A stretch of DNA of 64,000 nucleotides, taken from positions 11,754,292 through 11,818,291 of the forward strand of contig OX246739.1 in the NCBI GenBank assembly GCA_945910005.1, in the 5' to 3' direction. A model generated the notes under the pieces. The model saw only the letters and a list, made by a program, of their open reading frames with translations. It was not told where the DNA came from and made no database searches. The translations under genes were made by a program, and so were the position numbers. The stretch is from Isoperla grammatica. Lineage: Eukaryota > Arthropoda > Insecta > Plecoptera > Perlodidae. Shown piece by piece: positions 36,013 to 52,000 of the stretch; position 1 is the stretch's first letter, and each line of letters starts with the position of its first letter.

Positions 36013-38236
36013 CATATCTTCCATCAGATGTTTGAACACTTTTTCAATGTGTAGGATAACATTCTCGGTAAAATTCGTTTCGCATAAATAAGTAACAAGC
36101 GCACTTTGGGAATGTTTAAATAATACTTCACTCTTCTTTCAATCAGTTCATCAACAACAGAGTAAGACTTAAAAATGATCACTGGTATTTTTATCTCTTC
36201 TTTCATCGTAAACACAGTAATAATCAGAGAATAATATCATATTATCGCAATCTAAAATCGCAATAGAAAGTAACGAATGTCCGATGTAAATTGCGATTGT
36301 CGGTTACTGACTGAGATCACGAGTGTGGGCGGATCGTTGCATGAGCGAGCGAAGCCGCTCACTCGACTCTATCAACACAGCTGTAATTGTTGTGAACTCT
36401 GTCTACACTGGGTGGAGGGGGAACATTTTATCCGTGACGATAACACGTGTTGTTTTGCTCCGAACTCAAGGAATCTATTAATATAATGAGAAAAAACAAC
36501 GTTTGCGTGTTTTGCTTTCAATGTCAAAAATGAGTGTTCTATTATTTAGAGATCGGATCCGGATTAAATTGTAAGGAAAGTGGAAACATTTTTTTGTAAA
36601 TAAGCGCTATAAAAAAAACTTTAAAATATTAATATTTGACATACATTTTACAATAATGTATATGGTGTGAAAAGTTAGAATAGTGTACTTTTTACTTTTA
36701 CTATAATTAGCCGGCGTAATGGACTCCACGATCCAGGCTCGAATTCTGGCTTAGTGTAGTTTTCTTGATAATTACATATAGGCTACAATATTAAAAAGAT
36801 CATTCTTCTCATGCGTCGTCTCAATTGGCATTGTTCCCAAAATATGAGACTACAATTTACTCAAAATTTATCATCACCAAATACAGCAACGAAATATCAT
36901 TTGAATTCTAACGGACAAGAAGCCACAGGTTATCAACCAAGTAAAATTGCAAAATATATATAGCAGATAAAAGCTATTATAAAATACCCTGGTTATTGTG
37001 GTTATTCCCCACAAGAGTTTGTGTCGCCACCGGTTGATTTCACTCACTCAGTCGTTATGAAAACAGAAGCAAAGGCAAAAGACATCAACGCAGTGGGTGG
37101 TGCAACCGTGCGAAGATGCGAATGTTCAACTTAAGCGCCACTTATGTTAACGTAAATTATAACAAGACACAAAATGAAATAAAAGTTAAGTGAAATGGAT
37201 TTATTTAGACTACATTGCAGTTATAAATCCGATTTAGATAATAAAAGACTTGTTTGGCCTGATCCCAAACTTTACATCCGCAGCTACGTCACGATTTTTG
37301 GATCTGGGCCTGAAATACAAAACATCACAACTATACTTTTATGTGTAACTAAATATTTTTTGCAAAACTTTCGCTCTGTTCGACGTTATCAATGTTTCTT
37401 AAAACATGTAATGTAAACTTTGCAGTACCTCTACATAAAAGTTATTTGATTTGAAATAGCATATTACAATTCACTTATGGCAGGAGCATTATAAACATAC
37501 CTTACCTCTACAGGAATATCATGTCTACATTTAGGTGTACGTACAATTGTGACAAAACACAAACTTGTTGACAATTATACATACATTTTTGAATTATGCT
37601 AATGAATTTCTTTCGTCGAAAACTTCGACGAAATAAAAATCTTCTACTGCTGAAAACGTAAGTCATTTCTTAGAGAGATACAATTTTATCGTAATTGATT
37701 TATTTCAATTCCAATTATATTGATGACCACATTCAGCATGCTATCAACGTATGATAAGAACTGTCTGTGCAAATATAATTTACATATTTTATGGAGATAA
37801 CAGTGGCATATAACACTCAGAACTGCAGAACTCCTTAGTAGGGTGCGTGCAATGTGGCAAATATCTTTTAAAAGTAGGCCTACTCTATCATTGTACCTTG
37901 CAGTTGTGTATAGGTTGGTTACTTACAATTAATGAGCTGTCAGGTAAAGGTCCTGAATTATGAAATCGCAATCAATCCTCAAATATTGATGAATTTAAAT
38001 TATATACCAGTACAAAATGCTAAAAATTATGAAATATTTGAGAAAATTGCTTGACGATCATGCAAGTACATAACTATGGCAAGATCACTGAGCAAACCCA
38101 TGTGTACATTCAAGGGGTTTGAACCTTTATGGCAACAACAGTAGATAAACACATTTATAAACACATAATCTGGTATCACCTTATTTATTGAAAGATCATC
38201 TTTACAAGATGATCGAACTAATCATTTTTGCAATTT

Positions 38237-39328
<1,092 letters not shown>

Positions 39329-39878
39329 AGTGAACTGTCAGCAATGACTGTATCGGTAGTGCGTAAAGGCATGTACAAGAAACTGCAAAACATCGTTTCT
39401 CGCAACAGTAGAAATAAACCGCTGCATCACAATAGAATAGAATAGAATGCTACTGTATTATCCATAGAGAAAACAAACGTAGGCGCGAGGGAGTTTCTCG
39501 TAGGCTACGATTATAGATACGGTGTATTAGCACCTCACTGAATCACTACTCCATGCATAACAATGCGATGAATGTTGACGTCTGAGTTTCCATGTGTGGT
39601 GCTCGTTGGGCGCATGACAAGATCGATTTTTCTCGTCGCTACTACGTCACAGTCGAGGGCGTTTGGCTGCTGCACGGCTGTCCCCCACCACAAGCGAGCG
39701 AACGCCTCTATTTAAATCCTCTGTACGCCAGCCGTCAGCCAGACACACCATCATACTCATTCTGAACCGAGCAGTCGAGCAGTACAGGTGTGAACATTCT
39801 CTCAATCATACAACAACGTGTGCCGGTGAATTTATTCTTTTGTGTCGTCTGGCGCGGGAACTAGTATAATTATTTAAA
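39329..39878 (+). promoter_or_regulatory. Promoter and 5' UTR of cytosolic sHSP
   Basis: A TATA-like TATTTAAAT lies at about 39707-39715 and an initiator-like TCATTC about 45 bp on, followed by a leader of about 120 bp to the ATG. CRE-like TGACGTC (about 39576) and TACGTCA (about 39644) lie upstream. One HSF-type unit, GAACATTC, is at 39792-39799, inside the predicted leader. This promoter therefore looks less heat-driven than that of the mitochondrial-type paralogue; this is inference from motifs only. Confidence 0.5.
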
Positions 39879-40054
39879 ATGGCAGACAGGAATATTCCGA
39901 TGAAGTTGGGCGATTTCAGCGTTATCGATACTGAATTTGGTAATATTAGGGAAAGATTCGATGCGGAAATGAGGAAAATGGAAGACGAAATGACACGTTT
40001 CCGATCTGAACTCATGAACCGAGAGTCGAACTTCTTCACAAAGAGCACAACCAG
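39879..40054 (+). CDS. Cytosolic sHSP, exon 1
   Basis: It encodes residues 1-58 plus two bases of codon 59. The start has good context (TTTAAAATGG). The exon ends ACCAG|GTGAGC after the charged N-terminal helix RERFDAEMRKMEDEMTRF. Confidence 0.95.
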
Positions 40055-43000
40055 GTGAGCAAAACATATGTTTACATTTTCCATTTTATTTGGGTTGGTG
40101 TTACAGAAATCAGTTTGTATTTGAGAGACTAATTATTCCACTAAGGGGTTGAAGGGGTTGAAGGGCACAATTGTGTTGTGTGCGCATGGGTGATTGTGCT
40201 ATGATGTAAGCATGCCAGTTCTGAATACCATATAATACGAGCGAGTGTGACTATAGGAATCTGGAGAATGGGTGGAGCATATTACACAAACACAAACAGG
40301 TTGTGTTAACACGATAGGTTCTTATCAGAATTTAGTTTATTTCACCATCTGATTGTGATTGTTCGCTTTTTATGTCGCATTTGTTCTCTTCTCGAAATTG
40401 TCAATTGAAAACGAATTATGTTTGAGATTAATGGGTCCAACAATCCTACAAATTTAAAGATAATTAAGTTTCAGGACTTCATCTTTGCAGTTATATAACT
40501 CATCGTTGGTCTTACTATTATTCACAAATCAAATATTGTTTCATTGTTGCTATTTTACTATATTATAGTTTATCTTCTTCCCCTCGTCTACCGAACCGGC
40601 CAATGTGGACTTTGTGTATACACATTGCAACTATGATATAAACAAATACAGGCGTTAAAATAAAATAAAATAAATAAAATAAAATAAATTCACATTTAGA
40701 GTCTATATACCCACTCAGTAACTAAACTGATTTGCAGTGGGGGACTTTAATGTTAGCAGTGCGTGCTGTAAGTGGCTATTATAGTATGTGAATAGTTTAT
40801 AATGAAGCTCCAGACTCTAAAGGATTTTAAACCAATCAATCCTTCACGCAGCATTGGCGGTGTCAGGAATCAAACACGCGACCTTCGACTGCCGTGTCGT
40901 AGAGCCGTCTCCATCGGTCTGTAATTGTACACCAACATCGAATGTGATATATATCAATACCTAATAATAATCTCAATGCATCCATGCGTTATGAATAAGC
41001 AACCGGTTTATGTTCTGCGCTTCAGGACAGACAAATAATATTCGTGTGAACACGTTGACACTTCCCCTATTTTTCAATAGAACTAAAATGGAACTGATAT
41101 CTAAAAAAAAAACACAAGATTTTTCAATGCGAATTTGAAGGAATTGTGCCACAGCTATGTTCTATCTCTGGGCATTGAGGTACAAGATTTTTAGGAAGGA
41201 AAGGAACCCCTGCTGCAGAGTGCACACCAGCTTCACCCGATGTGCCTCTCTCCGTGTAAATATTTGGGCATTGGGATAATTGGGAAGGAATTGCCAAGGT
41301 CTGTTAGTAGCACTTGGAGCACTCAATCCCAGAATTCACCTTAGGACTGAGGAAAGATCTTCAGTCAGGATTGCCCCTGACTAGAATCGAAACAGCAACC
41401 TCTCGAACGAGTCTTGCGTGTTTCTACTGCTGATCCACCTTTATATAGGTACTATCGGGTCATTTCTGAGTTTTTTTTGTGACTGACTATAGTCCCAACT
41501 AAAGGGAATACACAGTATGGGGATTGGGGACAGTCATTACCGTATAGTCATTACACAAAACGATATGCGGTTATACTGTTCGATGACGATAGCTTATGCG
41601 TCAATAATCACAAAAACGAATGGGTTAACAGCAATAGTACTCAAGAGCCGGAGGTTCAAGGTTTGATCCCCAGTCAGGGCAAACTTTTATTACAATAATT
41701 AATAACTTTTATTACAATAATTAAATAACTTTTATTACAATAATTGTAATAAAAGTTGGCCTATACTGGGGATCGAACTTTGAACTTCCGGCCAACTATA
41801 GATATAGTAATTATTGCTATATCTATAGTTGAATAGAAGGGGTACACATGTATTGTGTGCTCTATAGGTATATAACACTAGCAATCCGTTCCGTAGAGCA
41901 ATTCAACTTGTAGAACTACTGCGCAAACGTGTTCAGTACTTTGCATCTCTATTTTAAACCATTACGTAATCGTGAAAATGACTCAGCACATCGACATACA
42001 CACATTTTAGCGCCAAGTGTAAATACTAAATATTATGCCCGAGCCGGTCGGTAATGGTGTTTCTAGCCACGAGGTCAATATTTTTACGAATGTTTGTACT
42101 TGTCGTAATGACGTCATCGGATGCCGGATGCCCTTCGCTGTGATCCAACTCTTGGAAGCTGCATCTCGGCTCGCGGATTACGTCACGCGTATTTTGATGA
42201 GGAGACTTCATCAGTGATAGAGTTGGCTGTATACGTGTTTTCGTAGAATTGTAAAAATAGAGCATAGTTGTGATGTATCATGATGTTTCTGGTTAGGGAG
42301 AAGATGCAAAAAAGTGTGGTTTTCTTCAGCATTCTTGATATATTCACGAAGAAATAGTTACGGAATTGTGATTTAGTTTCGTAGAAGATGAGGACTCCAA
42401 TGAGTGAGAGTTCATTGAACGTGATTTTCATGATGATCGTATCAACTCTCAGTGCAGATGATTTGAACTAAAATGTATTCGAGTCGTTATACAAATGAGA
42501 GATTAAATTAAAACAGTCCTCGAGTGTACCAACTCAACTACCTTACTGCCCTGATAGACGGATGAGTCCAACATTATCCATATTGTAGTTTGTAGCAATC
42601 CCTGTGTCGATAAAGAAAACATTATAATGCCATGGAAAGTAATTTCGCAGTTGCATCTCAGATTTCTGATTGGTTGACCACAATTTGGAACGTGTTCATA
42701 CGTCATTCTTTTTCCCTTCATAGCTTGAACATGTTATTATTCCCCGCAAGCGGCAAGGATGGTTGGTTATACAAAAAGGAAAATTATCTCTTTTTTACCG
42801 AGGCACGCTTTTCAAATGAAAATTTGAAATTTTTATGAGCCAAGGTTTTTGCTTCCGGCTCGGCATAGAAGTTAACTGATCCCGTGATGAGCTGCAAGGA
42901 ACGTATATATAGGCCATTCATATCCACCCCCCTCCCCCTCCACCTGCAGTCTACACGATATCCCTCTTCCCGGGTGAACAACCCCTAACGTCAACCCCGT

Positions 43001-46000
43001 CTAGACGTGAAAATGCATTCACGCTGTTATCACGATTGTGTTTACCTGCACCATCGAGGAAACCGCACGACATTTCCAGGAACTGAGTTGTTCGAATATC
43101 GGTTTCAAACGCGAGTTTCGAGAATTCAGATTCAGATTTCTTTATTGATAATGATTACAGTTATTACAATTTTATAATATCACTGACCCCCAGTGAGTAT
43201 ACTACTCGCAGGTAGGGGGTCTTCAACAATACAGTCTATATTAAGTAATATGACGTTACAGAGGAAGTAGGAATGTTATACTAATTTAAATGCTAATACA
43301 GATATAACAGAAATAATCTAGTTATAACACACTGTAGGCCTAATGTAAAAAAGAGAGAAAATTAAAGGAAATCCTAAGAATTTATCAAATAATACAATAG
43401 TATACATGTTATTGGGGATGCAAAAAATTGAATTGATCACAGTTTAGAGTAACACATTCATTTAGTTTCTACTGTATTCGTTCATTAACCATACCTGAAT
43501 TAGTTGTTTATATTTAGTGACAGAGTTGACTTGCTTAATTTTTAACGGAAGTGTATTATAAAGTTGATATCCTTTAAATCCTAGTGAATTTTTACCATAG
43601 TTGGTACGTACAGCCTCTAAATAAAGATTACTGTTGTTGATTCTTGTTTGATGCGTATGGGGAGGATGGATTACTGTATGGCATGAGTAAATTTTGTTGT
43701 TCAGGTAATTTTTTATCATGATAAGCATTTCGTATTTATTGAGGATTTGTACTGGAAGAATTCTAAAATTAGTGTACAAGTCTTTAGTATGATATCTAAA
43801 TGGAAGTTGATACATACATACGGTTTCATAGAAGTATTAAAATTGTAGCGATTAAAGTGAATATGCACAGAAGACGAGTGGGGGATATTATAAATGCAAT
43901 TTATGGACAACCCACTCAAAAAAAAAAAAGAAATGTACCACAAATGTGAGCATCGAACAGTAGAGTTGTGTTTATTGTATAAGTGTAAATTGATACACAA
44001 ATTATACATAATGTAGGCACCAAACATTATTATATAGTGTGTTGTGTGTGTGCTTTTTGACTATCTATAATTGACTTACTTGGTATATTCGGGAGTTGAC
44101 AAGAAGAATGCCTCAAGAACATATTTTGGAGTGCTGAAACCGTTTTTATAAACTGAGGAAGTCTTCCGAACTAGATTCATTCTCGTTGTTTATCTAGTAT
44201 CTAGTCTATCTACATACACAATATTACACCGTAGTATTTCTCTCACAGTAATCTAAATAAAGATGGGCAAACCAATGTTGTGTTGTCGCCCTTCTCAGAG
44301 ATTGATGGAATTTCGAAATTGTTTAGAAATTCGTGCTTGCCATTCTGAATGGATCACGCCATCGTATACAATACCTGCTCATTGATCACGGCACCTGCCA
44401 ACAATCTTTTATTCATCTCTCCCTTGCATGACACGTGGCAAGGCAATGCCCCCTACCGATATTCTCAGACTGTCTTCGTCTTCCTGCCCGTACTATATCA
44501 TACAATATGACTCTTCTACACAATCGCCCTGGAACTCCTCAAGGAAGATGTTAATTAAACCATATTGTGGAATTGTGCTACATTAACTTTATATTTATTA
44601 AACAACTGATCCTCCATTGCATTGCACTCTAGTGTCCGGATTCACAAAAGGTCCTAAGTATTTTTTTGGTCTTATCTCTAAGACTGGCCTAACTTTGAAC
44701 CTCTTATAAAACCAGGAACATATCTTAGAACAGATTTTAAAACATATTATTGGAATTTTTATTATATCCTTGTTCTCACCAGAAATTAGAAACTTTTCAT
44801 TTTCATGTGACCTGGGTCTGGTTTTACAAGATGATTAAAGTTAAGACGGTCTTAGAGATAAGACCAAAATAATACCTAGGACCTCTTGTGAATCCGGGAC
44901 CAGGCCAATAGTGTGTGATTTTATGGAATTGGATATTATTATTACCAAGTTGATAGCCCGGGTGTTTGTTTTAGTGGGTTTCCTTCGGTGACAGTTATTT
45001 CGTAAAATACTACAAGATACACAAACATAACTTTTAATTCTCGAATCCACGACGACAGGTTAATACACACGGATAGTTAATCGTTTGTTTAGAAGAGGCA
45101 ATATCCACCCTAACCCAGGTGTATCTTTGATCCACCCTATTCTCTAGTTGGGGCTATGGGGAGGATTGTTACTCCATTTCTCTGTCGAAACACTTTATCA
45201 TCTGTACAGGAAGACATGTGCGTTAGGGACCCTATAGTATAGATCCCCTCCTACCTCATCCGCGTCAGCTGACATACTGAGGGTATAGTATTGAATTCAA
45301 AATAATAGGGGATAACTGCGGCGTCTCTAGACTTTGAAAATTTACAATAAAAATATAGCGGTACAAAATAACATACAACTTCAGTTATAACTTTTTATCT
45401 TCGTTGTACAGATTGTTTTTTTTGAAGAGTAGCCTGACTTGTCACTTTATCGTTTCCTAGTTTCTCGTCATTTTGATTGTTGTAACAAACATATTTCTCA
45501 CGGCTCAACCTATTACTCATTAATCATGAATCAATTTGAACCAATGCAGGGTTTAAAATTTAAATTTCCAAATTTTAATGATTTTATTGCGAAATTTAAA
45601 GTAGATACAGACACATACCACCTTAATCCAACAGTATTACCTATTGTTATTACAATGAGAGTGCCTATTTTACCTATTATTTGTAACACAAACGTTCTGT
45701 ACATTTAAAAATATGAATGATTGTATAAATGAATCCTCAGAGAGTAGTTACAAAATATTAATACTACTGATCTCTCATTTGAAACATTTCTCTGAGCGAA
45801 TTGCTGAGCGAGAAGATACCCACCCAGGCTAGTTGAAGAATAGTACGGTGTACTCATAAGACTCGACTGTAATCGAACCACACCCTTCTTACAACACTGA
45901 GAGGTTTTGTTAGAAGTTAGAACCGACGAGATGGCTATTTATAAGCCAACATTTAGTCTCGCGTGGATAGACGAGCAATGCTACGTTGTTAGACGGGGAA

Positions 46001-49000
46001 AGGAAGGGGTAATCGTTCCTTCCAGCAGTAGAATGTCGGAGTGGAGGCGTTATTGACCTTTCCCTGGATATTCCACCACAGCAGACGCTTCAATGCGGAA
46101 GTTTTATCTTAGAGGGTATAAGATACGGTGATTTATAGTTTCTTGCAGTTGAACGGTCACCTAACGTGATTTACGAAAACAAATTGCTGTACACACCTAC
46201 CCTGCCAGTATGTCAATGTCAGTATGAAAGTGACCGTTCTCGGGAAAGTAGTGCTTTTAAACTGTGTATGGACTAGACCACTAAATAAATTGCATATTTT
46301 ATACAAGGTGCACTTACAACAGAGCTATATTAATTACATGCTTATGTTTCATACCTGAAGCATAATTAGCACTTATAATGGAGCAATGGAAGTTGTGATT
46401 TATGTATACAAACAAAAAATGTGCACACTCGTATTTTTGTAGAAAATACTGTCACTGGCACAGTCGTAACTTGCACACTCGCACAGTACTTCTTGGGGGT
46501 GTCCACGTAGCCTATACATTTTAAATAAAATATTGCATTTCGCTAATTCAATGTTGTTTGTCCACTTCTGCACACACTTCCTATTTATAGTATGACATCG
46601 GCGTGACTGTCTATGACAGTTTCCGTTGTCACGTGGCTTCAGCGTAGGCGTACCAACTTACCGAGAAGCCATAGGGGTATTCCTGGAATATCGGGGTCGA
46701 TGGACTCCTATAGATATGCAGACAACCCTTATAGATTGCGTTACTGTTACAGGTCGCTGTACTTTGTACACGTCACGTCAACACCTGTTGTCATGTCATG
46801 CATGGTCATGTCATGCATTGTCATATCATGCATCGTTATGTGTTGCACTGCTCACTGCTTGGACAGAAAATGCAGGATAAAAGTAGATATAAGTCTCGCA
46901 AAACAACCTCGGTAATGCTTTCGTCATCAATCAATGACGGGTTTACGGTCTCGGCCAACCCGAGCAGGTATCTGAATTAACCACGGTCGCTGGTTGTCGT
47001 TGTTTGACTCAATAGTGCAATTATTGTTGTTAATTTAATTAGACGTACATTTCACAATGTTTACTACTGATTCGCACGTAAGGAACAATTACATAAAGTA
47101 ACCATTATCGTATTTAAGATGGTGAAAAATGTATTAAATCGAATATTAGCTATTTAAACACACTTTTTAAACGCATTCTTTTTAATTTTAATAGTTTGAT
47201 GAGAGCACCCGCTATCGTTTATCTTTACATAGCGCACTCACAATTATTGAAATAGATGAAGTACTTGTCATGATTGTATGGAGTTAAATTATGAAATATG
47301 AAGATCGTAGTTCACAACCTGTCCAGTGTGGTCATAATAATTATTTATTGTCTATCATTTCTATAGACATTATATGTAAATATTAATAAGGTGCGGTTAC
47401 ACAACATTTTATCAAACATGCCACAAGAACGGCAGCAGTCGCCATGTCGTGAAAACATCGAACAAACTTCGCCTAAAATAGAAATATTTCGATGTTGTAA
47501 TAGTGTGTATGCATGCACTTTCTGCCAAGTAATTGTTTACACTACTAGTGTGTTTGACAGTTGTGTGCACATTATACTAACACCCCACTAACTGCTAACA
47601 TTCCAGCCGGCACTCCCACACGACTGAGACCAAATCATCATCGTCATGGAAAGACGGAGCAGACATTCCAAAAAAGGATGCTGGTGGCTCACATTTCTCC
47701 AGGTGACGGCCCTGGTTACTAACGTATCAACCTTCTCCCGTAGGACATTCCTGTCTCCTGGTCTTAGTGCTTACTCGCAGTTTTATTTTCGAGTTGTCTT
47801 TATTTGTGCATGTTTTGCTTTGCTTTACTATTTCTGACGAAATGTACATAGTAGATTCTGCCATGTTAATATAGTTTATGTTTATTATATAGTTAGGTAT
47901 TAGTTTATACATAACTATGAGACAGATAATGTATCGAACTTGATTTTAATTTTAACTAATTTATTATCGGTTAATGAAATGATGCATTGCGTTAATTTGT
48001 CGTAGTTAAAGTTAATTGAAGTAAGCGATTCTGGTTCCTAATATAGATTTTGCTAATGTTTTCGTAGTGAATAGTATAGTTGTAGAAAACAAGTAAAATA
48101 AGACAATGCACTATTTTTTTAACAAGAAATTATATAAAGATGCAACCTTATACAGACATTTATTGCTGAAAGATTGAAAACGTTGCATTTCTAAGAAATA
48201 TACTGTAACTTGCTTTCAAATATCACTGAAATATATTGCATAAATATTTGTGCAAAGCGAATTAGCAAACTAGCCTTGGTGCTTTGCATTACTGTCAGAT
48301 GAACAATGCAATTGTTTCGATAATATAATAAATGCAAACAAAATTATTATGGCTAATAACTGATTGAGATCTGCAATTAGTTGACACCAATTAATTGAAT
48401 TGTTCAAAGTTTTAGCCATTTGAAAGGTTATCTAGACTAAGTAGACTGACTGCTTGCTTGCTTGCTTGCTTGCTAGTTTACCCCCTGTTGTACGTTACTA
48501 ATGGGTCGTAGTGCTGCTCCCATTACTTACAGCACATCCACATCCACAACGACGGGCAGTTCCGCAGACGCGTCGGCACCGAAGGCTGAGGTTCGCACGT
48601 GGCTCGATGGACTTAACTCTCCACTCATCCAGGACGAGGGTGAAAACAAGATGCTGAAGCTGAGATTCGACGTCAGCCAATACGCGCCCGAGGAGATCGT
48701 CGTCAAAACAGTAGACAACAAACTTCTGGTGAGGCCCTTTTCTTTCTTTATACATTCACTGGAATTTCGGAAAAGTGTATCAAATTTTTTTTCTTTCTTT
48801 ATTGTCATTTCATATATATATTTTTTAACATTACAAAGATGTGTATTTTAGTTCAATACAGTTCAATACCTACATGAAATATTCTGTGTGTTGTGTTCCT
48901 TCAAAGAATATTGTGGTAAAATGGTATAAGGTTTCGAATAGCGTGTTTTTATCTGTATGGTACAACGGTTCAGGAAAGTGGCAAACGTTGATGTATACCA

Positions 49001-52000
49001 ATTTTATTAAAACACATATTTATAATATAAAGTTTAATTTTAAATTATAATTTATAATGTATTTGGTTGAGACCTACAGTGTTCTCAAATCAGTTTATTA
49101 GAGATCTCATATTTTTCATCGTAAGGTATGTCATATTTCCCTAATTCTCCGAGAGAATATTAGGAATTTCAAATACATGCCCGCGCTTAAATCTCTGTTA
49201 TTTTAGGATTTCTGAAGCTTACAGATTTCATACTGTAGAAATTGTAATAAATATCTTCAATCGATAATAGTGATAATTATAATGAGATACGAATTGTATG
49301 CCGTTACAAAAAATTTAAATCAATATTATTATGCATGTATCCCTAGAAAGGTAAGCTTCTGGACTTGAATACTTTGAAACGTGTTACATTTTGAAATTTT
49401 CCCCCTCTCTTGAAAGTATCGGTTTGAAAGTTGGCTTATTTTCAATAACATCATTACTTTTTAAAGGAAAACCGCAAAGCCACGTCGTTATGAGCCATAA
49501 ACAGAGTTCTGCAATCTTTTAACTCACGTTTTACTAATGACCGTGCAGTTATTTAATATTTACCATCGTTGCAAGATGTACTCATGACAAATTACAACGT
49601 TCAAATAATTGCTTTTTACACGAATGTCATGTTAGATCTTTCGAACAAATACATCATAAAAAACACACACTCCATCTTATTTGTGAAGTAAATTACAAAT
49701 TACGTTTTAAACTCTTCGCGTTATCTTTCTTTAGTTATCCATATTATTTCGGAAAATTTAAATATACAATTTTCCTAACGTATGAGAATGCTTTGGCATA
49801 AAACTGTGTTCAAGTCGTAAGGCAAGTCTTGGCAATCGAGCCAAGAAGTAAACTTCGAAAATCAATGTAAGCATTAGCATTCATCTGAATTCTCTTCACT
49901 TCATCCAAGCTCCAATCAGATCTTGTCGAGACTGTACAGGTTACAACCACGTTCTCAGTCAACTCCTTAAAGTCGTTAAATACAACAAATCGTTACCCTA
50001 ATGTTGAATACATCACGTATAGCCTAGCTTGTAGACACTTAAAAAACTCGAACAGGTGTTGCGTCGAGTTTGCGTTTATTTTACTATTTCTATTCGTGTA
50101 CAAATGTGGTTAGCTCGAGTCTGGTGCGCTGTGTTTGCAGTACACACACCACACACCCACAAATAGGTGTAATATAAGTTGGGCAGGCGAGTGGGTAGAC
50201 AGCTTGACATGGCGAGAGAGCCGCATGGCCAAATAAGGTCCGCTGAGAGTAAAGTCAGCCTTCGACGAGGACCTGTCCTGTCTGAAGACAAGGTTACTTC
50301 ACGGGTTGCACAACACATACCATACAACTTGTCTTGTGTATTTGCATGAGGTTGGACGCGTCATTTTCGCCGCGCACGCTATTATACTATACACTGAATT
50401 GCCAATTAAATAACACTAACATTCATATTGTGCCAAGTTTGTTGAGCTATTCTTGTTTAGAACAACAATGTTGCAATGACTCAACGGTTGTAGGCGTATT
50501 CTGATGGGGGAGAGGTTTGAGAATAGTGAGAAGCGGTGGCTTAGTGTGGAAGGCTTGGGTTCAATTCCCATCACTGGAGTTATTAGACTGGCAGGATTTA
50601 CGGTCAAATACATTCCTAATGTTCTCCTCAACTCAGTCTTTCCTCAGACTTGCTCAACCACTAATACAAGGCAATAAAATTGCTCTGTGATTGGTGGTTG
50701 GTTGAGTCTGAGGAAAGGCTGAATGGAGGAGCACGTGAGGAACGACTGTGCATTTGACCCTTATAGTGTTAAAACACTCTTTTGCGTCGTTCTTTAGCGT
50801 TCCTTCACAACTATCCTTGGTTCGTAACGGCTCACGGTCTATAAATACGCAGATTTTCAAGCTCAAACCATCTTAGTATAACAGTTGAGTGGAGGCTGTG
50901 GACAGACGCACCTATAAAACCATTTTCAAAACTAGATCGGAGAGAGGGTAATTTAACTACTATCTCGACCCCTCCCATATTTCTTTACTATCCTCTTCCG
51001 TCTCAGTATTTTGGCCCAGTAAACAATTTGATTTCTCATTTGTTGATCCAAAATACTCTCCTATCCTCCCCAGTTCAGACACTCCACCAATGCTATGCTG
51101 TTGTTATGATTGTGTGACAATAATGTTTCTGTAACAACTAGAACTAGAATTGCATAGTGGTTGTGTTCCGATTGCATTCAAGGTTGCTTAGACCAAACTA
51201 GACGAGACATCTACCTGTTACTTAGCATAAGTAAAGACGTACACATGGTAATTAGAACTAGATCGTGTTAAAATAATCAAGGAAAGCTAAGTAGGTACTC
51301 GCATAAGCAAATAGCGTTGAGATTGCAACATGCTCACGAGGTATCGGGTGAGCAAGGTGACTTTGGTGACACTGAGGGCGCGTAGCATATACATAATATG
51401 CCAAGGTTATGCCTGCACAGTTGACGTCGATTATCTGAGAATACAATACCTGTGGTGTGGGGGCGGAGCAACGTTCAATTCCACTTCCTGTTTGATTTTG
51501 TCATTAAATCATTAAAACGTGTCGAGTAGTCGTATTCACCGGTTTTCAGTCGGTAGCTTGGCACAACATTTCATCCAGTGTGTGATAACATTTTGTAATC
51601 ATTCCTGTTATTAGACGTAACGAATTAACTCTTAACTATAAAACTGAAGTTCATAATTATACTGTAAACAACAGCAATTACTCCTGTCCTACACCAAATT
51701 ATGCGAACTCAAGTGTAGCGGTCGACAAGGATAAATTGATATAGCAATCACGCTAAAAGTAACTCACCTATAATCTGAAAATCTACTTAGTCATTTCATA
51801 TTTTAAGAGGGTTCTAAAACACATTAAACTATATAGTAGCCCTGTTTACTTAGATCGTATTTGCGTGCTGCGTACAATGTTATACGATAGTTTCCCATGC
51901 CAATTGCCAAATGTAACATCCCTATTTCTGTATCGTTTCGACCTTGTGTCCTACGTTCGTATGTTATATAACGCATAAGCCCACTTCACACGACAAACTT

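Larger units (their letters stand above)
40055..47606 (+). other. Cytosolic sHSP intron 1 (7.55 kb)
   Basis: The intron runs from GTGAGC to TTCCAG. It contains a SINE (41190-41445), a foldback with tRNA-like ends (41647-41792), a LINE 3' end (43126-43815), a MITE copy (44634-44900) and a 15-bp tandem repeat. No further exon is required by phase. Confidence 0.85.
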
